A stretch of DNA of 64,000 nucleotides from Henckelia pumila. Its lineage: Eukaryota; Streptophyta; Magnoliopsida; Lamiales; Gesneriaceae. The translations under genes were made by a program, and so were the position numbers. The stretch is taken from assembly GCF_033568475.1 (NCBI RefSeq), contig NC_133122.1, positions 148,070,861 through 148,134,860 on the forward strand, given 5' to 3'. The notes under the pieces were generated by a model. The model made no database searches. It was not told where the DNA came from and worked only from the letters and a program-made list of their open reading frames with translations. Shown one piece after another: positions 31,337-44,717 of the stretch; the stretch's first letter is position 1, and the number at the start of each line of letters is the position of its first letter.

Positions 31337-33567
31337 ATGGCTTGGGGACCTGTTCTGTGGGTAATTTTTGCAATCATGAATCTCGTCCTCTTGGCATTGA
31401 ATTTTTACCAGGTATTGCGTTGCTTTTACTTTTGCTTGGCAGTATAGCTGAAGCCCTTTAGGTTCTGTGTTTACTAGTTGGTAAGAAGTTGGTTTCGGTG
31501 ATAGAAAATTAAAATCTTGATTTCTAAGAGAATTTAGTAAAGCATGCTCCTGTTTTCAAGTTTAGAGAAATCCCACTTGTGTTTGAGCTTTTTCTTGATT
31601 AGTTACGCCGATAAAGATCTGTTGGCTGTTGCTTGAGTGCTGGTTTGAATTTCTTTCTGATGATCTATGATGATGGTTTGTTTTGACGTTTCCTTGTGGT
31701 TTTGAAAAGATATTCTGATTCGCTGTTTTAAAGAGAAAGTTATGTGTCCATACATTGACATTTTCTGTTTTAGAACATTGGATTAGTAAGAATTTTTTGA
31801 TTATCCATCTGCAAGGTATAAGGTCCTATTTTGCTGTAGGTGTAGAGGCAATTACAGTTCAGCTTTAAGAAAGATGTAGGTAGTGTGTGGGATTCTAGGA
31901 ATCAATTCTCAGCTTTTTCCTCACAAAATTTCTTAGAAACTTCTTAGAAACTATCCCAAACACTAGTATACTACTGTAATCTTTTTTATTGCTTTTGTTT
32001 CAATAATAGGGATGTTCACCCTTGGATGGGGTGAACAAAGATGTATTTGGCAGACTATAGAATTGTAGGCTATACAAGGGAAGTGCTCTAAACATCGGTT
32101 ATTATTTGCTGGATTGCTTGTTAAACTATGCTGCCTCCAATGCTCGGATCAAAAACTTTATAGCACGGGTTGAAAGAACATTTTGCCCTTTATAAAATTT
32201 GAAAGTATTTTTGGATTTTATCAGACCCAAAAATGTACTAGTTTAGTTAGAGAAATTGAAAAACTAAGTGATTACATTGAGATGAGTCAAAACTGTGCTG
32301 AAAAAGCCTCAGAACAGACCTCTTAGAACTGACAATTTTGAGAGTACAAAGCAGATGATTAATATAAACCAAAATGGTGTGTAATAAAGTCAAAGCATTT
32401 CGAACTTATATGTTAACAAATTTTGATTCACTTTTGTTGCAGTTAGTGATAGATATTATTGTTACTAAAAAGTAAAAATTGTTGGTTGATTCAAAACAAT
32501 TTTTTTTTCTGAATGAAAGATTGAGAATTATGCATGAATTACATTGGTTTTTTTTCTGCATCTATGCTACAAATCCTAAGTGATTCTGGAGACTTATTGT
32601 GAAATCTTTACTTTGATACATTGCTAACTTCCTGAGTAAGCCCTAGTGTAAGTTTTCAAGCTTGAGTAGCATTGAGATATTTATATTTGACTAGTCTTTA
32701 CTTTTCTTATGATATTTGTAAAGGCCCTTTTGTTGTCTGTATACATGTGACTACGCATGGCTAGACTTGTATATATCTCAAACTTTCTATTGGTTTTCTG
32801 TAGTTCATAGGTTTTTCGGATTTGGAGTCAGACTACTTGAATCCATATGAATTATCATCTCGCGTCAATTCTGTGATTGTTCCCGAGTATGTGTTACATG
32901 GAGCATTCTGCATTATGTTTCTCTTGACAGGGCATTGGATCATGTTCCTACTCACACTTCCTGTTGCTTGCTACAATCTGAAGCTGTAAGCTCTATCATG
33001 TTACATATGACTTTACTACCTTTCTCGCAACAACTTTCTAGTTCGCGATAAATTACCGTAGTTCATATAAATCGGTTGTTTTAAATAGAGTCTTCAATGA
33101 GCAGAAGTACCAAATTTGACCGGATTAATGAACTTGCACAATGCTTTTGTGGAGCATGTTTTGCGAATCTTTTCTGAACTCTTCTGTTTTATCATAGCAG
33201 GTTCCTGTCACGGCAGCATCTTATTGATGTGACCGAAGTTTTTAGGGTACTTAACACTGAGAAGAAAGTTCGGATCGTCAAGGTTGGATTCTATGTTCTT
33301 TTCTTCGCCTTAGTCATCACCAGGTTTGTCCAAGATTTTTTGTCATTGAGTTTTTTCTTTAGGGTACTTCAGTATCACCAATAGCTCTTCATCATTACTT
33401 GATTGATCTTTGGAAAGTTATGACTTTTTTGAAGTTGCTTTTACGCTTTAAAAAGTTTGATGATTCTTGATTCATGACGTCGAATTCTAAATTGCAGGCT
33501 CGCATTTTCTGCTATAACTGCTGTGTTTGGTGATGACGATGATCTGCGGGGATTTAGTTTACACTAA
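31337..33567 (+). CDS. CNIH: Cornichon homologue (ER cargo receptor)
   Basis: Four exons join in phase: 31337-31411, 32804-32985, 33201-33323 and 33498-33567, giving 149 residues, the usual size for cornichon. All introns are GT-AG; the first is about 1.4 kb. The N-terminus MAWGPVLWVIFAIMN forms the first hydrophobic segment. The family-typical SDLESDYLNPYELSSRVNS loop follows, then VPEYVLHGAFCIMFLLTGHW, LPVACYNL and RQHLIDVTEVF. The C-terminus is acidic (GDDDDLRGFSLH). Cornichons are small multi-span proteins that load membrane cargo into COPII vesicles at the ER; cargo here is unknown. The start ATG is the first in the exon and lies in a good plant context (AACAATGGC). The promoter carries telo-box and site II motifs. 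Confidence 0.95.
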
Positions 33568-34409
33568 ATCTCAGGAAGCCTGTTGGTGATTGATTGGATT
33601 CTTCACACTTCCGCCCTGGAAATATATCGAGGCTGTGCATGATTTTTTTCCCTCTTGAATCTTCTGGTGTGTTGAGGAGTCGCACTTGTTTGTAGATGTT
33701 GGAACTAAAACAAATTTTGCAATTTGTTGGCATTTTTCACCTGGTTTTGTCTTCATAAATCCATGTATCTAAATTAATCAGTCATCAATTATGAGTTTAG
33801 TCAGACTCATTTTGATCATTTACGAGGATAATATATTTCAGAAAAATCCTATGATGTGTTTCATGTCAAAAATATTAATATTATTGTAGATGATATGGGT
33901 TGAGTCAATTCATCCTACGGATAATAATCATATAACATGAGACTTACTCAAAACATTTTAGTTTGAATAAAGTTATTATATCAAGATTTGGAAATAAATT
34001 ATATATAGGAATTGGGATGTCTAAGACTCTGTTTGGTTAAACTTACTTAAAATGACTTCTAAGTTGTTATAACTTATAAGCTGTTATGATTTATTTTAAA
34101 AATAAACTGTTAAAATGTTTGAATAAGCTTATTTTAAACAATTTTAAATATTGATATGTTAAATATTAATTATAAGATCATTTTATTATCAAAATTAATA
34201 TAGATGGTATATTGTTACGAAGATAATCTAAATCGTTATACATGTTTAAAAAAAATTTATTCTTTGGAAAAAAAAATTTAAATAATATTTAAGAGTGAAG
34301 AAGCTGTCTGGAAAAAAAAAAAATTTCATCCCAGGCAGTGAACCAGTGAATGTGGAATGATGTAAATTCTGCGACCTCTTTCTTCTAAACTATATGTTAA
34401 CCTCGAAGT
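33568..34409. other. Spacer between cornichon and PPR genes
   Basis: The first 200 bp are probably the cornichon 3' UTR. 33795-33965 is a degraded GTGAGACGG-family copy (GTCAGACTCATTTTGATC, GGGTTGAGTCAATTCATCC). 34025-34200 resembles half of a MITE (ACTCTGTTTGGTTAAAC followed by AT-rich text). Confidence 0.5.
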
Positions 34410-36793
34410 ATGCTAAAAGTTATCATCAACCAAAAATCTGTATGCTTCTACAAACATCTTACGACGTTGCGCATCCCAAAGAGACCCTTCACGCACTATC
34501 AACCAAGCTCCTCTCCGCTCCCGCCCGATTCAAACACTTCAGAATTCTCCGGTGACCTGAATCATGGATTACAGGAAATGTCCAAACAGGGCCTTAACAT
34601 GAGGTTTAAGGAGTACGATGTTTTACTGAACGAATGTATAGCCCATAGGGTCTTGAAAGGAGGCCAAAGAGTGCAAGCCCACATGATCAAAACTCGTTAT
34701 CTTCCACCGGTGTATCTCAGAACCAGACTGATAGTGTTGTACGTCAAGTGTGAGATTCTGAGTGATGCGAGAAAGGTGTTTGACGAAATGCCTGAGAGAA
34801 ACGTGGTTTCTTGGACTGCGATGATTTCTGGGTATTCAAGAAGTGGGTTCTACTCTGAAACTCTCTTCCTTTTTATTCAGATGCTAAGAGCAGGTGATTT
34901 CTCATACATTTTCAGGAGCTTTTGTGTGTGAAGTGACTGATATCCCACTTTAAAATGATGATATTTAATATTCTTGTTTGACGATTATCTGCTCTTCCTC
35001 AAAAAACCCCAGCAGTCTTTTTGCACCTCTTTGATGAGCATTTTTATCTCTGCGCAGACTGATAATTTCCGTACAATAGGCTTATATCTAATTACTTTAT
35101 ACTTCACACCTTCAAGAACTTTTGCTGATGAGTCTCAGGATTTAATCATCAAGCATTCACTATCTTCAATCCTTGTTGAATCTCCATCTCAATAAAAAGT
35201 TTCATCCATTTAAATACATATTTGGAATATGTCAAAAACCTTGCTTCATTTTGGCATAGAACATTAATATGTTTTTCTGGTCCTCTTTTGTTTACTTGAA
35301 AGGATGTTTATATTTTTTCTGTTCCTATGTAACATGAAAAGGCTTCAGGTACCGATCCCAATGAGTTCACTTTTTCGACAGTCCTTGCCTCATGTACTGG
35401 CTCATTTGAATTTGAATGCGGAAGGCAAATTCACTCTCTTATTATTAAGAGCCTTCTTGAGTCCCGAATATATGTTGGTTGCTCACTTCTCGACTTATAT
35501 GCCAAAGCTGGAAGAATACAGGAAGCCCAGACTCTATTTGACAATTTGCCTGAGAGAGACTCTATTTCTTGCACAGCTCTTATTTCGGGTTATGCTCAAT
35601 TGGGGCTTGACAAAGAGGCATTAGATCTTTTCTGTGCACTTCGGAGAGAAGGAATGATTTCAAACTATGTTACTTATACCAGTATTTTAACTGCATTATC
35701 TGGGCTTGCTGCATCCGAGTATGGAAGGCAAGTTCACAGCTATGTTCTTCGATCTGAACTATCCTTTTATGTGGTCCTTCAGAATTCTCTAATTGATATG
35801 TACTCAAAATGTGGAAATCTCACTTATGGAAGGAGGATCTTTGATAATATGTCTGAAAGAACAATTATCTCTTGGAATACAATGCTTGCAGGTTACAGTA
35901 AACATGGGATTGGAAAAGCCATGGTAGACCTTTACAGTATTATGAACCAAGAAAATGAAATCAAACCGGACAGCACTACTATTTTGACTGTATTGTCTGG
36001 CTGCAGCCATGGCGGTATGGAAAACCGTGGCCTGAAAATTTTTGACGATATATCTAGCAAGAAAGACGGGGTTGAACTTGGCGTTGAGCACTATGGATGT
36101 GTTGTTGACTTACTTGGGCGGGCTGGCCTAGTTGACAAGGCTTTGCAGTTCATATATAAGATGCCTTTTGAACCAAATGCGGCTATTTGGAGTTCGCTTT
36201 TAGGTGCTTGTAGAGTTCACCAGAACGTCGGTGTTGGAAAAATTGCTGGTGACCGACTTCTTGAAATAGAACCTGAAAATGCCGGGAATTATGTAGTTCT
36301 CTGTAATTTATATGCATGTGGGGGAAGATGGGATGCTGTAAAAAAATTGAGAGAGCTGATGAAGGAAAAGGCCGTGGTGAAGGAGCCAGGTAAGAGCTGG
36401 ATTGAATTTGGCCGGACTATCCATACGTTTTATGCAAGTGATCAATCGAATTCAAGAAAAGATGATGTACTCGACAAGGTAAATGATTTATCGGATAGGC
36501 TAAAGGCAGCTGGTTATATCCCTGATCTAAGCTCCGTTTTACATGACGTGGATGAGGAGCAGAAAGAGAGAATTCTGCTGGGCCATAGTGAGAAACTAGC
36601 TTTGGCATTTGGAATCATCAATATATCTGAATCAAAGCCTTTACGCGTGATGAAAAATCTACGCATTTGTGTTGATTGCCATAACTTCGCAAAGTTTGTA
36701 TCTCAGGTTTATGGCAGAGAAGTGCTTATCAGAGATAAAAGTAGGTTTCATCATATTACACGCGGAAAGTGTTCTTGTGGAGACTATTGGTAA
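34410..36793 (+). CDS. DYW-class pentatricopeptide repeat protein, At3g13770-like
   Basis: Two exons, 34410-34893 and 35349-36793, join in phase (GCA G|GT ACC) across a 455-bp GT-AG intron, giving 642 residues. Canonical PLS motifs recur (ARKVFDEMPERNVVSWTAMI, LIDMYSKCGNL, GCVVDLLGRAGLVDKAL), followed by the E region, a PG box (EPGKSW) and a DYW domain. The deaminase-like zinc signature is complete: GHSEKLA supplies HxE and CVDCHNFAKF supplies CxxC, ending in GDYW. Such proteins bind organellar RNA and many carry out C-to-U editing. From memory the closest match is Arabidopsis At3g13770, predicted mitochondrial. The Arg/Lys/Thr-rich N-terminus before residue 40 fits an organelle transit peptide. 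The intron is notable because most plant PPR genes have none. The RNA target is unknown. Confidence 0.94.
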
Positions 36794-39500
36794 AACTCTT
36801 TGAGCTTCTTAATGCGGCACTTGATGGGTAGAGGGTTGGAATTCAGACAGACGATCATGAATTCATGAGACACACGGCCTCAGCTGACAAATTTCAAAAG
36901 TCAGCTTGAAATCCAAGGGAACTCACGAGACATGGCCCAGTTTAGTTTACGGAGGATCTTTAACACCTTGCTGCACTTTCAACTTCCCCATGTATTTCTC
37001 AAACAAGTGACACAATTTTTTTAATCCAGGACTCTGGAAACCATGAATTCTGTGAACAGGCACTCGAACCCACAATACCGTATACATGAGTATCAACATG
37101 ACATCACATGCATCGGCAAATCCAAGTTTTAGTCTTGCATTCTTGCGACGTATATCAGCCTATTGCGAGACCGATTCTGCTCATTTACTGGATACAATCT
37201 TTTGGCCTTTCCTGTAGTTTACATCTGTAAACTATTATACATTGGATTATTGTCCAATTTTTTGTGTGTTGATGTGTAGTGTGAATAACTTACAATTTTA
37301 AATGGAACAAATCGACATTACATGTTTTTCCAGAATGATGCGTTTAGCATGTTATTGTTACCGTGGCCACATGGTGCCTGTGTATATTAAAAACTAAGGC
37401 ACACAGAGTCTAGGAAGGTTTGCTTGTTATTTGTTTATCATTTATCATTTGGTTGTTGCATCTTGCATGACATTGAGACAAGAAAATCTTTAAATTTATT
37501 GCTACATTTCCTTACAATTTGTTTGTAGGGAAACAATCAAAATATTATGGGTCATCATTGGATTCTTTTTGAAGTAGGCCTATACGAAAGACAGTGGAGC
37601 ACAGGGTCTGAGTCAAAGTATTCACTATTCAATTTTCTTGGAATCATATTTTCGGATGTTTTCGCCAAATACCCACAAGTCCATTGCTATATAAATCCAT
37701 GATTTTACAAATTTGGCATTCGAAGACAGTTGGAAAGCGACTGCCGATGTTAAAAAAAAAAATCATGGCTTTCGATTCTCATGAATTTCATATTGATGTA
37801 ATGATCAAATCCGAAAGGTAATAATACAAGAAAAAATTCTTATTTCAAAGATCTAAAGGTGTTCGTTCGATTTGGAACAAAACAACAAACGATAAAATAG
37901 ATATTATCCATTTCGTTTTTTTGTTTTATTTTTGTTTGAATGAAATAATGATAATAGTAAGGTACATATGTTTGTATTACAAGTATAATAAGGAGCCCAC
38001 TTTAGTTGGCAGTAGGCAAGCATCAATCGCAATTGAGTTAGCCGCTCCACGACCCCACCATTTTCATTATTTATTTTTCTTTATTTATTATTTATTAGTA
38101 TCCATCAAATGATGAACTGGATCGCAGTTATTTCAGATTTTTCTACTTTTAAATTAATGAATTAAATATTGATTAAATGTTCTTTTAGACGACTGTACCG
38201 ATTGTGTGATCCCATAATTTCCATGTCTGCCTACTTTATATATTTTATTTTTGAGAAAAAAATATTAAAATATAAAAAACAAAACAAAACAAAAGATTTC
38301 TATGAAATCAATTGTTTTTAGAGCAGGTGAGATGTCTTATCCGGATCAACCCTATTCATATTTATAATAATAAGTAATATTTTTGACATAAAATGTAATA
38401 CTTTTAATAGGTAACTCATATAAGAGATCCATCTAAAAAAAATGACCCTTAAGAGCGTCTCATATAAATTTTTGTCAATATATCTCCCATCGAACCCCAT
38501 TCGTACATTACTTTTCAATGTTCGTTATATATATGAATCAATCAATTCGTCTCATAAAAAAAAAAACTACTCAATCAAAAATGAGAGATCGAATCCTAAT
38601 TTATAAAGAGTAGGTCTGTCTCCTTTGAGAAAAGATCTCACGTATTTGAAAATTAATATTTTCAAAAAAAAAAATCAAATGAGATATATGTAATATGTCT
38701 ATAATATAATGTTATGAGAGAGGGGGTGTCATCATCAATACCATCCTTTTCACACGGACTTCAAATCTCGGCGAAGGAGAATAAAATAAGAGAAGGGTCT
38801 AACGTAGACAGATATATATATATATATATATATTTTCCCATCACCTTACTGGCTTACTTGTCTCAAGCAATAAAAAAATATCAAATTTAATAAATTTTAA
38901 AAACTCCATCAAATCAACAATCTTCTTTGGATATAAATGTTTTAAATTTATGGATTTCAAATGCATTTTTGTTGTTTAGAAAAGTAGTATCACAAACATC
39001 AAATCGACTTCTTTTATGTTTATATGGTAATTCATGGTAGTTATGATGAATTTTAAGTTCATCCAATAAAGTGTTGATTTAGAATCCTTTTTAATTCATC
39101 TAATTAATGTGTAAATAATTAAGTTATGAATTTGATATTTCTCTATGTTTCATTGTTAACACTAAAATTATAATCGAAATTCATGGATTTGAAATATTTC
39201 AATTCAAGCGCAATTTTAGTTGTTTGGACAAACAGTTAATTCTGTCCGTTTTAAATCGAAAAAATAGCTCAAATAACAAATAACAACAAATTAAAAATAA
39301 AATTTAATAAAATAGAGTATCAAAATGGGGAAGAAAAAATTTACAGGACAAAATAACAATTTTGTGCCTTTAATAATTAATAATAATTAATAAATAGATA
39401 AATGTTACACCGACACCGTTTAATCTCCAGACCACAAAATGAATATAGAATTAATTATTAAATTAAAGTTTAAAAGAGTGGCATTGTCGCATTGATTAAT
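36794..39500. other. Intergenic sequence, no supported gene
   Basis: The first few hundred bases are the probable 3' UTR of the PPR gene. The stretch contains a GTGAGACGG-family copy (38325-38480, with a partial neighbour to about 38650) and a (TA)n run at 38813-38832. Frames of 60-70 codons here have no recognisable motif. Confidence 0.5.
38325..38480. repeat. Dispersed GTGAGACGG repeat, copy 5
   Basis: GGTGAGATGTCTTATCCGGA, CAACCCTATTCATATTTATA, AGTAATATTTTTGACATAAA and GAGCGTCTCATATAAATTT match the family in order. The degraded copy 4 lies at 33795-33965. Confidence 0.65.
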
Positions 39501-41169
39501 TTCTCCCGCACTTGCAATTGCAGCAGTTACATTCCATCATCAACCCACCGCTCGCAGTAACTTGCAAACCTCTCAACCCATCCACTCCCATTCCCTTCCA
39601 TTTATATGTGAAAATCTTCCAGTTTCATGCCGCTGCAAGGAGATACGGCTTTTTGGTAAATTCTGCTGCTCACATTTTCATGATTGCATCCCCCTGTTTG
39701 CATCGCACGAATCATAAAGTTCTTTTCGGTTAATCTGGATTCGATTTATTGCTTTTGGAAGTTAATGTTTGATTTGCTTGCTACGTTTGAACTAAATTAG
39801 GTGAACAGATCTTTTTTTCTTCTTTTTTTTTAGTTTCTTTAATTTTGGTGGCTACTGCTTAGATTATGATATCATAGCTGGTTGATTGGAAATTTTTATG
39901 TTTGCTTTACATCGGTGTTGCTGATTATGGCCGATATTGATTTCATACCCTGTGTTAGTTTGGCTTGGGGCCATGAAATGTTCACAGAAATCTGGTTTGA
40001 GCTTCTAGTCCAATTGCGGATGAGTTTTTGTCACCTTTCTCCTTGTTCTAATGAGAATGAGTTGAATACTTGGTAAGCAAGTATGCAAAGTGAAGTTATT
40101 CATTTTTCTAACAACTGTGGAGGCTAATGATTTTATATATCTCTGGAATATTTTTTGGTTGAAATGAAAAGCTTGCTGTTGCGGCTGAAATCATAATTCC
40201 AATTCTTTCTTTAAAAATATGTATTAGTATCTTCGTCTATCGGTCTGGTGGTGCTCAGTATGGTGAACACTGATCGACCTCTCTCTGCTCATTCATTTCA
40301 TTTCTATTCAGATCAAGCACATAGGCATGTCAAAACCTACATTCACAAAAAAAGTATTTAGTGGCATAAGGAGATTCAAGCAAAGACTCTTGTATGGGTA
40401 AATGAGGAAAGGTGATCACGATAGTACAATTATATCAAATAATTATCGTTAAAGTGCTTTAAGTAAAACATCATATTCCCTTATATATCAGTGGAGATGA
40501 AAATTTCGTCATGTGAGATCCAGGGGTTATAGATGATGATAGATCATACATTGTAGCGATATGGTGCCGATATTGAGCAAAATTATTTTCAAACTTATTG
40601 AGAGGGTCCTCTTCTCCATGCTTGACAGACCCTCCCCGTAAAAATAAAGGAAAGGTTCTCTACGTGTATCATCAAAATATACAGCAGAAATAAAATCATG
40701 AATCTGACCATCTTTAACTAAAATTTTTTGTGCAGAAACAACTAGCGAATTTGCATTGTGTTGCAGACTTGTCTCCTATTTGAATGAATTGAATCCTTTC
40801 ATTTGGTGGTGAATAAGGAATCCCAAACTATTGTGTATATTACACTTTTACTCAATATATAATTCGTTGCAGAATGTAGACAATGTTTAGGTTTCTAAAA
40901 CAAAAAGAAGAATGTAGGAAAGGCTAGACTCTTTGAGATACCTGTGTCAATGCAGTGCTTTGTATACTCATTCATATCTCTGATTCAAGCCTATCAGCTT
41001 ATTTTCCTTCTAAACACGTTTTTAATCCAGTGTTGAGCAAGACCTTTTCATTCTTATGAAATTTTGTTATTCTTGTAAAATGGCTTCTCTTACTTATGTC
41101 ATCATCAGTTGTGTTTTTTTCACTTTTTTTTCTACGGCTGATTTTGTTATAGGTGGAAAACTATTGATC
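39501..41169 (+). promoter_or_regulatory. Probable 5' UTR exon and leader intron of the gar2-like gene
   Basis: A GC-richer, pyrimidine-rich stretch at about 39505-39655 ends CTTTTTG|GTAAATTC and looks like a non-coding first exon. A T-rich tract ending TTTTGTTATAG at 41151 is a good acceptor 19 bp before the chosen start codon. If so, about 1.5 kb of intron lies between. This is inference from splice signals only. Confidence 0.45.
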
Positions 41170-44100
41170 ATGAAGGAGACACAAAGGCGAAGGGGTCCCA
41201 ACAACAAAGAGAGAAACTATCCTTCCAGAGCTGATGCTGCAGATCATAAGCCACGAGAAAAGAATGGTGGAAAAAACCTGAAATCGAAAGAGATTGGTAC
41301 AAAAGCTTTTTCAGATACAATGGAAATCAATATAGAGGCAAACACAGTTGCTAAGCCTCCACAAATTCATGAAAATGATGTGGTAGCTTATATGGATGAG
41401 GTCTATGGATCTGTGCAATCATTACATGATACAGAAACAGTGAAAATGTATGAGAAAGAAAGTGATGAAAAACTGAGTGATAATTCTAATAACTGGGAGA
41501 ATGATTCTAGGGAGGGGGTTGCAGATGAATCTGACCCTGAGACAATCTATGATTCAGTTTCTTCTCATGGAGACTCCCTTACAACTGATGAGGAGAAAGT
41601 AGAAAAAGTTGGCATGTTGCCTAAAAAGATTGGAAAAAATGCTTCCTCTGATGGCTACAAAATTCCCGTGCCAAAATCGAGACCCGAAGGTAGCAAAGCA
41701 TCAAGAGACACACCAAAGAAAGGAGTTAAACCTGACAGTGGACCTTTTATATCAACTGCCAAGAGTACGCCTGATAATTCAAAAAATATGAAAGTCCATC
41801 CGAAGCCTTTGTTAGAGACGTCAATTGGAGCTGTTGACAGACCTATTGAACTACAAAAGAAGGTAGATATCCAAGCTGAGACTTCCAATTGTGCCAGTAG
41901 TTCTTGTAATGATGTTGAATCAGTCAACACCGTGGAAAATGATGTGCAGGACAAGGCTACATTAGACCGAAAGATAGAAGAAATGGAAACACGGGTCAAG
42001 AAACTTGAAGGTGAGCTGAGAGAAGTTGCTGCCCTTGAAATCAGTCTCTATTCTATTGTACCAGAACATAGTAGCTCTGCACATAAGGTGCACACACCTG
42101 CAAGGCGCCTCTCAAGACTCTATATTTTTGCCTGCAAGTACTGGTCTCAAGATATGCGAGCTACTGTTGCCAGGAACACTGTATCTGGACTTATTTTAGT
42201 TGCAAAGTCCTGTGGCAACGATGTTTCAAGGTATGTATTACATTATTGGTTTTCGTGTATTTTCACTGCGTTAGGTTAACAGATTCTGAAGTGATCATAT
42301 TGCTTCTTATCAGGTTAACTTTCTGGTTGTCAAACACTGTTGTTCTGAAAGAAATTATATCCATGGCATTTGGAAGTTCCTGTCGCTCCAATGCTCTGGG
42401 CAAAATGTTCGTGTCTAATGGACAAGAAAAGAAAAGTGAAGCAAAGACTTCATCTTCAAAAAGTAGTAGCACTGGGAGTAAACAACAGAACAAGCAAGGA
42501 ATCTTACTATTTGTTGATGATTGGCAAGAATCAAGAACCTTAACTGCTGCCTTGGAGAAAGTTGAGTCCTGGATATTTTCTCGAATAGTTGAATCGATAT
42601 GGTGGCAGGTGATAGCTTTATGCCCTGCATAGATAAATAAATTTTTGGTGCAACGCACATATGCACTTCCTTTGGTACTTATTTTTTTTATCCCTTTTCT
42701 GTTTCAGACTTTGACACCTAATATGCAATCTCCGGGTGATGATACCACAACAAACAGCAATTCTGAAAGGTTGCTGGGTCCAGCCCTGGGTGACCAGCAA
42801 CAGGGGAGCTTTTCCATTAACCTCTGGATAAATGCCTTTCAGGATGCTCTCAAAAGACTTTGCCCTGTCCGAGCAGGAGGACATGGATGTGGTTGCTTGC
42901 CAGTTCTGGCAAGGAAGGTATGTAGTTTCGATGCAATTATTTGCCTATTCTATCTTTCTGCCCATGACTCTAGTTTGTCGTTTAAAAGGTGTTAGAAGGA
43001 CATTGGAACATAATTAATAAATAAATAATAATTAGCTGAACCAGGAACTCTTTTATTTATTTATTTATTTATTTATTTTGTTGTATTTTTTGGATGCTAT
43101 GTTGATGTCTAATGTCTGTCATTAGGTACTGGAGCAATGTATTTGCAGGCTAGATGTGGCAATGTTCAATGCCATTCTCCGTGAGTCAGTCCACGAGATC
43201 CCAACTGATCCAGTTTCTGATCCAATAGTGGACTCCAAAGTTTTGCCCATCCCGGCTGGAGATTTAAGTTTTGGGTCTGGTGCGCAGCTTAAGAATTCCG
43301 TAAGTAGTTCAATCCTGGTGCAAATAAACTTGCATCGCGTTCAATCAGCAGAGAGATACTTCACTGTTGTTCAAGAGAAAGTGACTTCATCCTCTTATTT
43401 TGTAACCTTGTTTTTTGAAGATGAATGCACGAGTGTCCTACTTTAACTTTATAATTCCATCTAAAGCCTGACGCTTTAGAGGTCCATGTATGCTTACTAC
43501 ATACATAGTAAATGATCCTGCCTCGGCTTTATTAGGTTGGCAATTGGACAAGATGGCTAACAGAGTTTATGGGCAAGGATGTTGATAGTTCTGCATCAGA
43601 AGGAAAAAACAGCAATTGCACAGATGGTAAGATGGATGATGATGATGAAAAGAAATGCTTCCCTCTTCTTAATGCCCTGAGTGATCTTCTCATGCTGCCC
43701 AAAGATATGCTCATGGATCCAACAATGAGAATGGAGGTGCACCATATTTAAAGATCATCCTTATGATATGAATTCATCTTGCATATTCTGGGATCCACAA
43801 AATCTTCTGGCTTATCTTTCTATGTAGGTGTGTCCACAAATCAGCCTCCCATTGGTTAAGCGAGTGCTCTGCAACTTCACTCCGGATGAGTTCTGCCCTG
43901 ATCCTGTCCCAGGTGCTGTGTTAGAGGCACTAAATTCTGAGGTAAGTTGCTTTCATTACACCCATGTTCTTATCTATAAAAATTCACTACCAACAGAACT
44001 CTCTCCGAATAAATTACTAGTGTTTCATTTCCATAATTAAGTCTTGTTGAATAGTTTACATCCACCATGAATCTCTTTGATCATCATTTGCCTAGATTCA

Positions 44101-44717
44101 GTTCTCGGAGCTACTTTGTTAATCACCTCAGAATGAAGGGGATGTATACTAATAATTACATAATATGGATTTCTATTTTATCTGCATCTTTGTAGTCAGA
44201 TAATTATGTTTGATATGGAGTTTAAATCGCATACAATTAAACGAAATGAGATATGCCCTTGACGTCGGTTCTAAGAGCATGAAATAGAAGATGCCACAAC
44301 ATCTGGAACAGAGTTTTGAGTCATTCTTTTTCTGACCTTGTTATCTGGGATGACTTCACCATTCTCTAAATCTTTCTGCATTCACAGTGCATTGTACAAC
44401 ATGGACAATCGATAGGCTCCTCCAGTAGCTTCCCTTATGCTGCTTCTCCGGTTGTGTATGTACCACCATCTTCTTTCAATGTGGCAGAAAAAGTAGCAGA
44501 GGTTGGTGAAAACTCTCATTTGTCAAGAAGTTCATCCTCTGTGCAGAGAAAGGGGTACACCAGTGATGAAGAGCTGGATGAATTGGAGTCTTGCCTGCTT
44601 GACAAATTATTATCGTCTCCACGAAATGAAACCGGAAATCAAGAAGAACTGGGGTGTGATGGAGCAAATGTTAGGTACGATCTCCTCCGTGAGGTGTGGC
44701 TATCCACGGACTCATGA
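41170..44717 (+). CDS. gar2-like / EEIG1-related C-terminal domain protein, function unknown
   Basis: Seven exons join in phase: 41170-42230, 42314-42608, 42708-42917, 43126-43299, 43536-43736, 43828-43941 and 44388-44717, giving about 794 residues with all GT-AG introns. The first 255 residues are polar, Lys/Glu/Ser-rich and probably disordered. A short coiled coil (LDRKIEEMETRVKKLEGELR, about residues 262-281) follows. Next comes a conserved plant domain: LYSIVPEHSSSAHKVHTPAR, SGLILVAKSCGNDVSRLTFW, ESWIFSRIVESIWW and GGHGCGCLPVLARKVLEQC. I recall the same C-terminal region in Arabidopsis proteins annotated as gar2-related or EEIG1/EHBP1-domain. A longer frame opens at 41056, but its extra 38 residues overlap a T-rich intron-like tract, so I prefer 41170. 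The molecular role is not known to me. Confidence 0.88.

Noticed and set aside
35304-35624. Second frame overlapping the PPR gene
   Set aside because: The PPR exon from 35349 covers it in another frame with clear PPR motifs.
39512-40076. Two short frames upstream of the gar2-like gene
   Set aside because: They fall in the probable 5' UTR exon and leader intron and show no family features.
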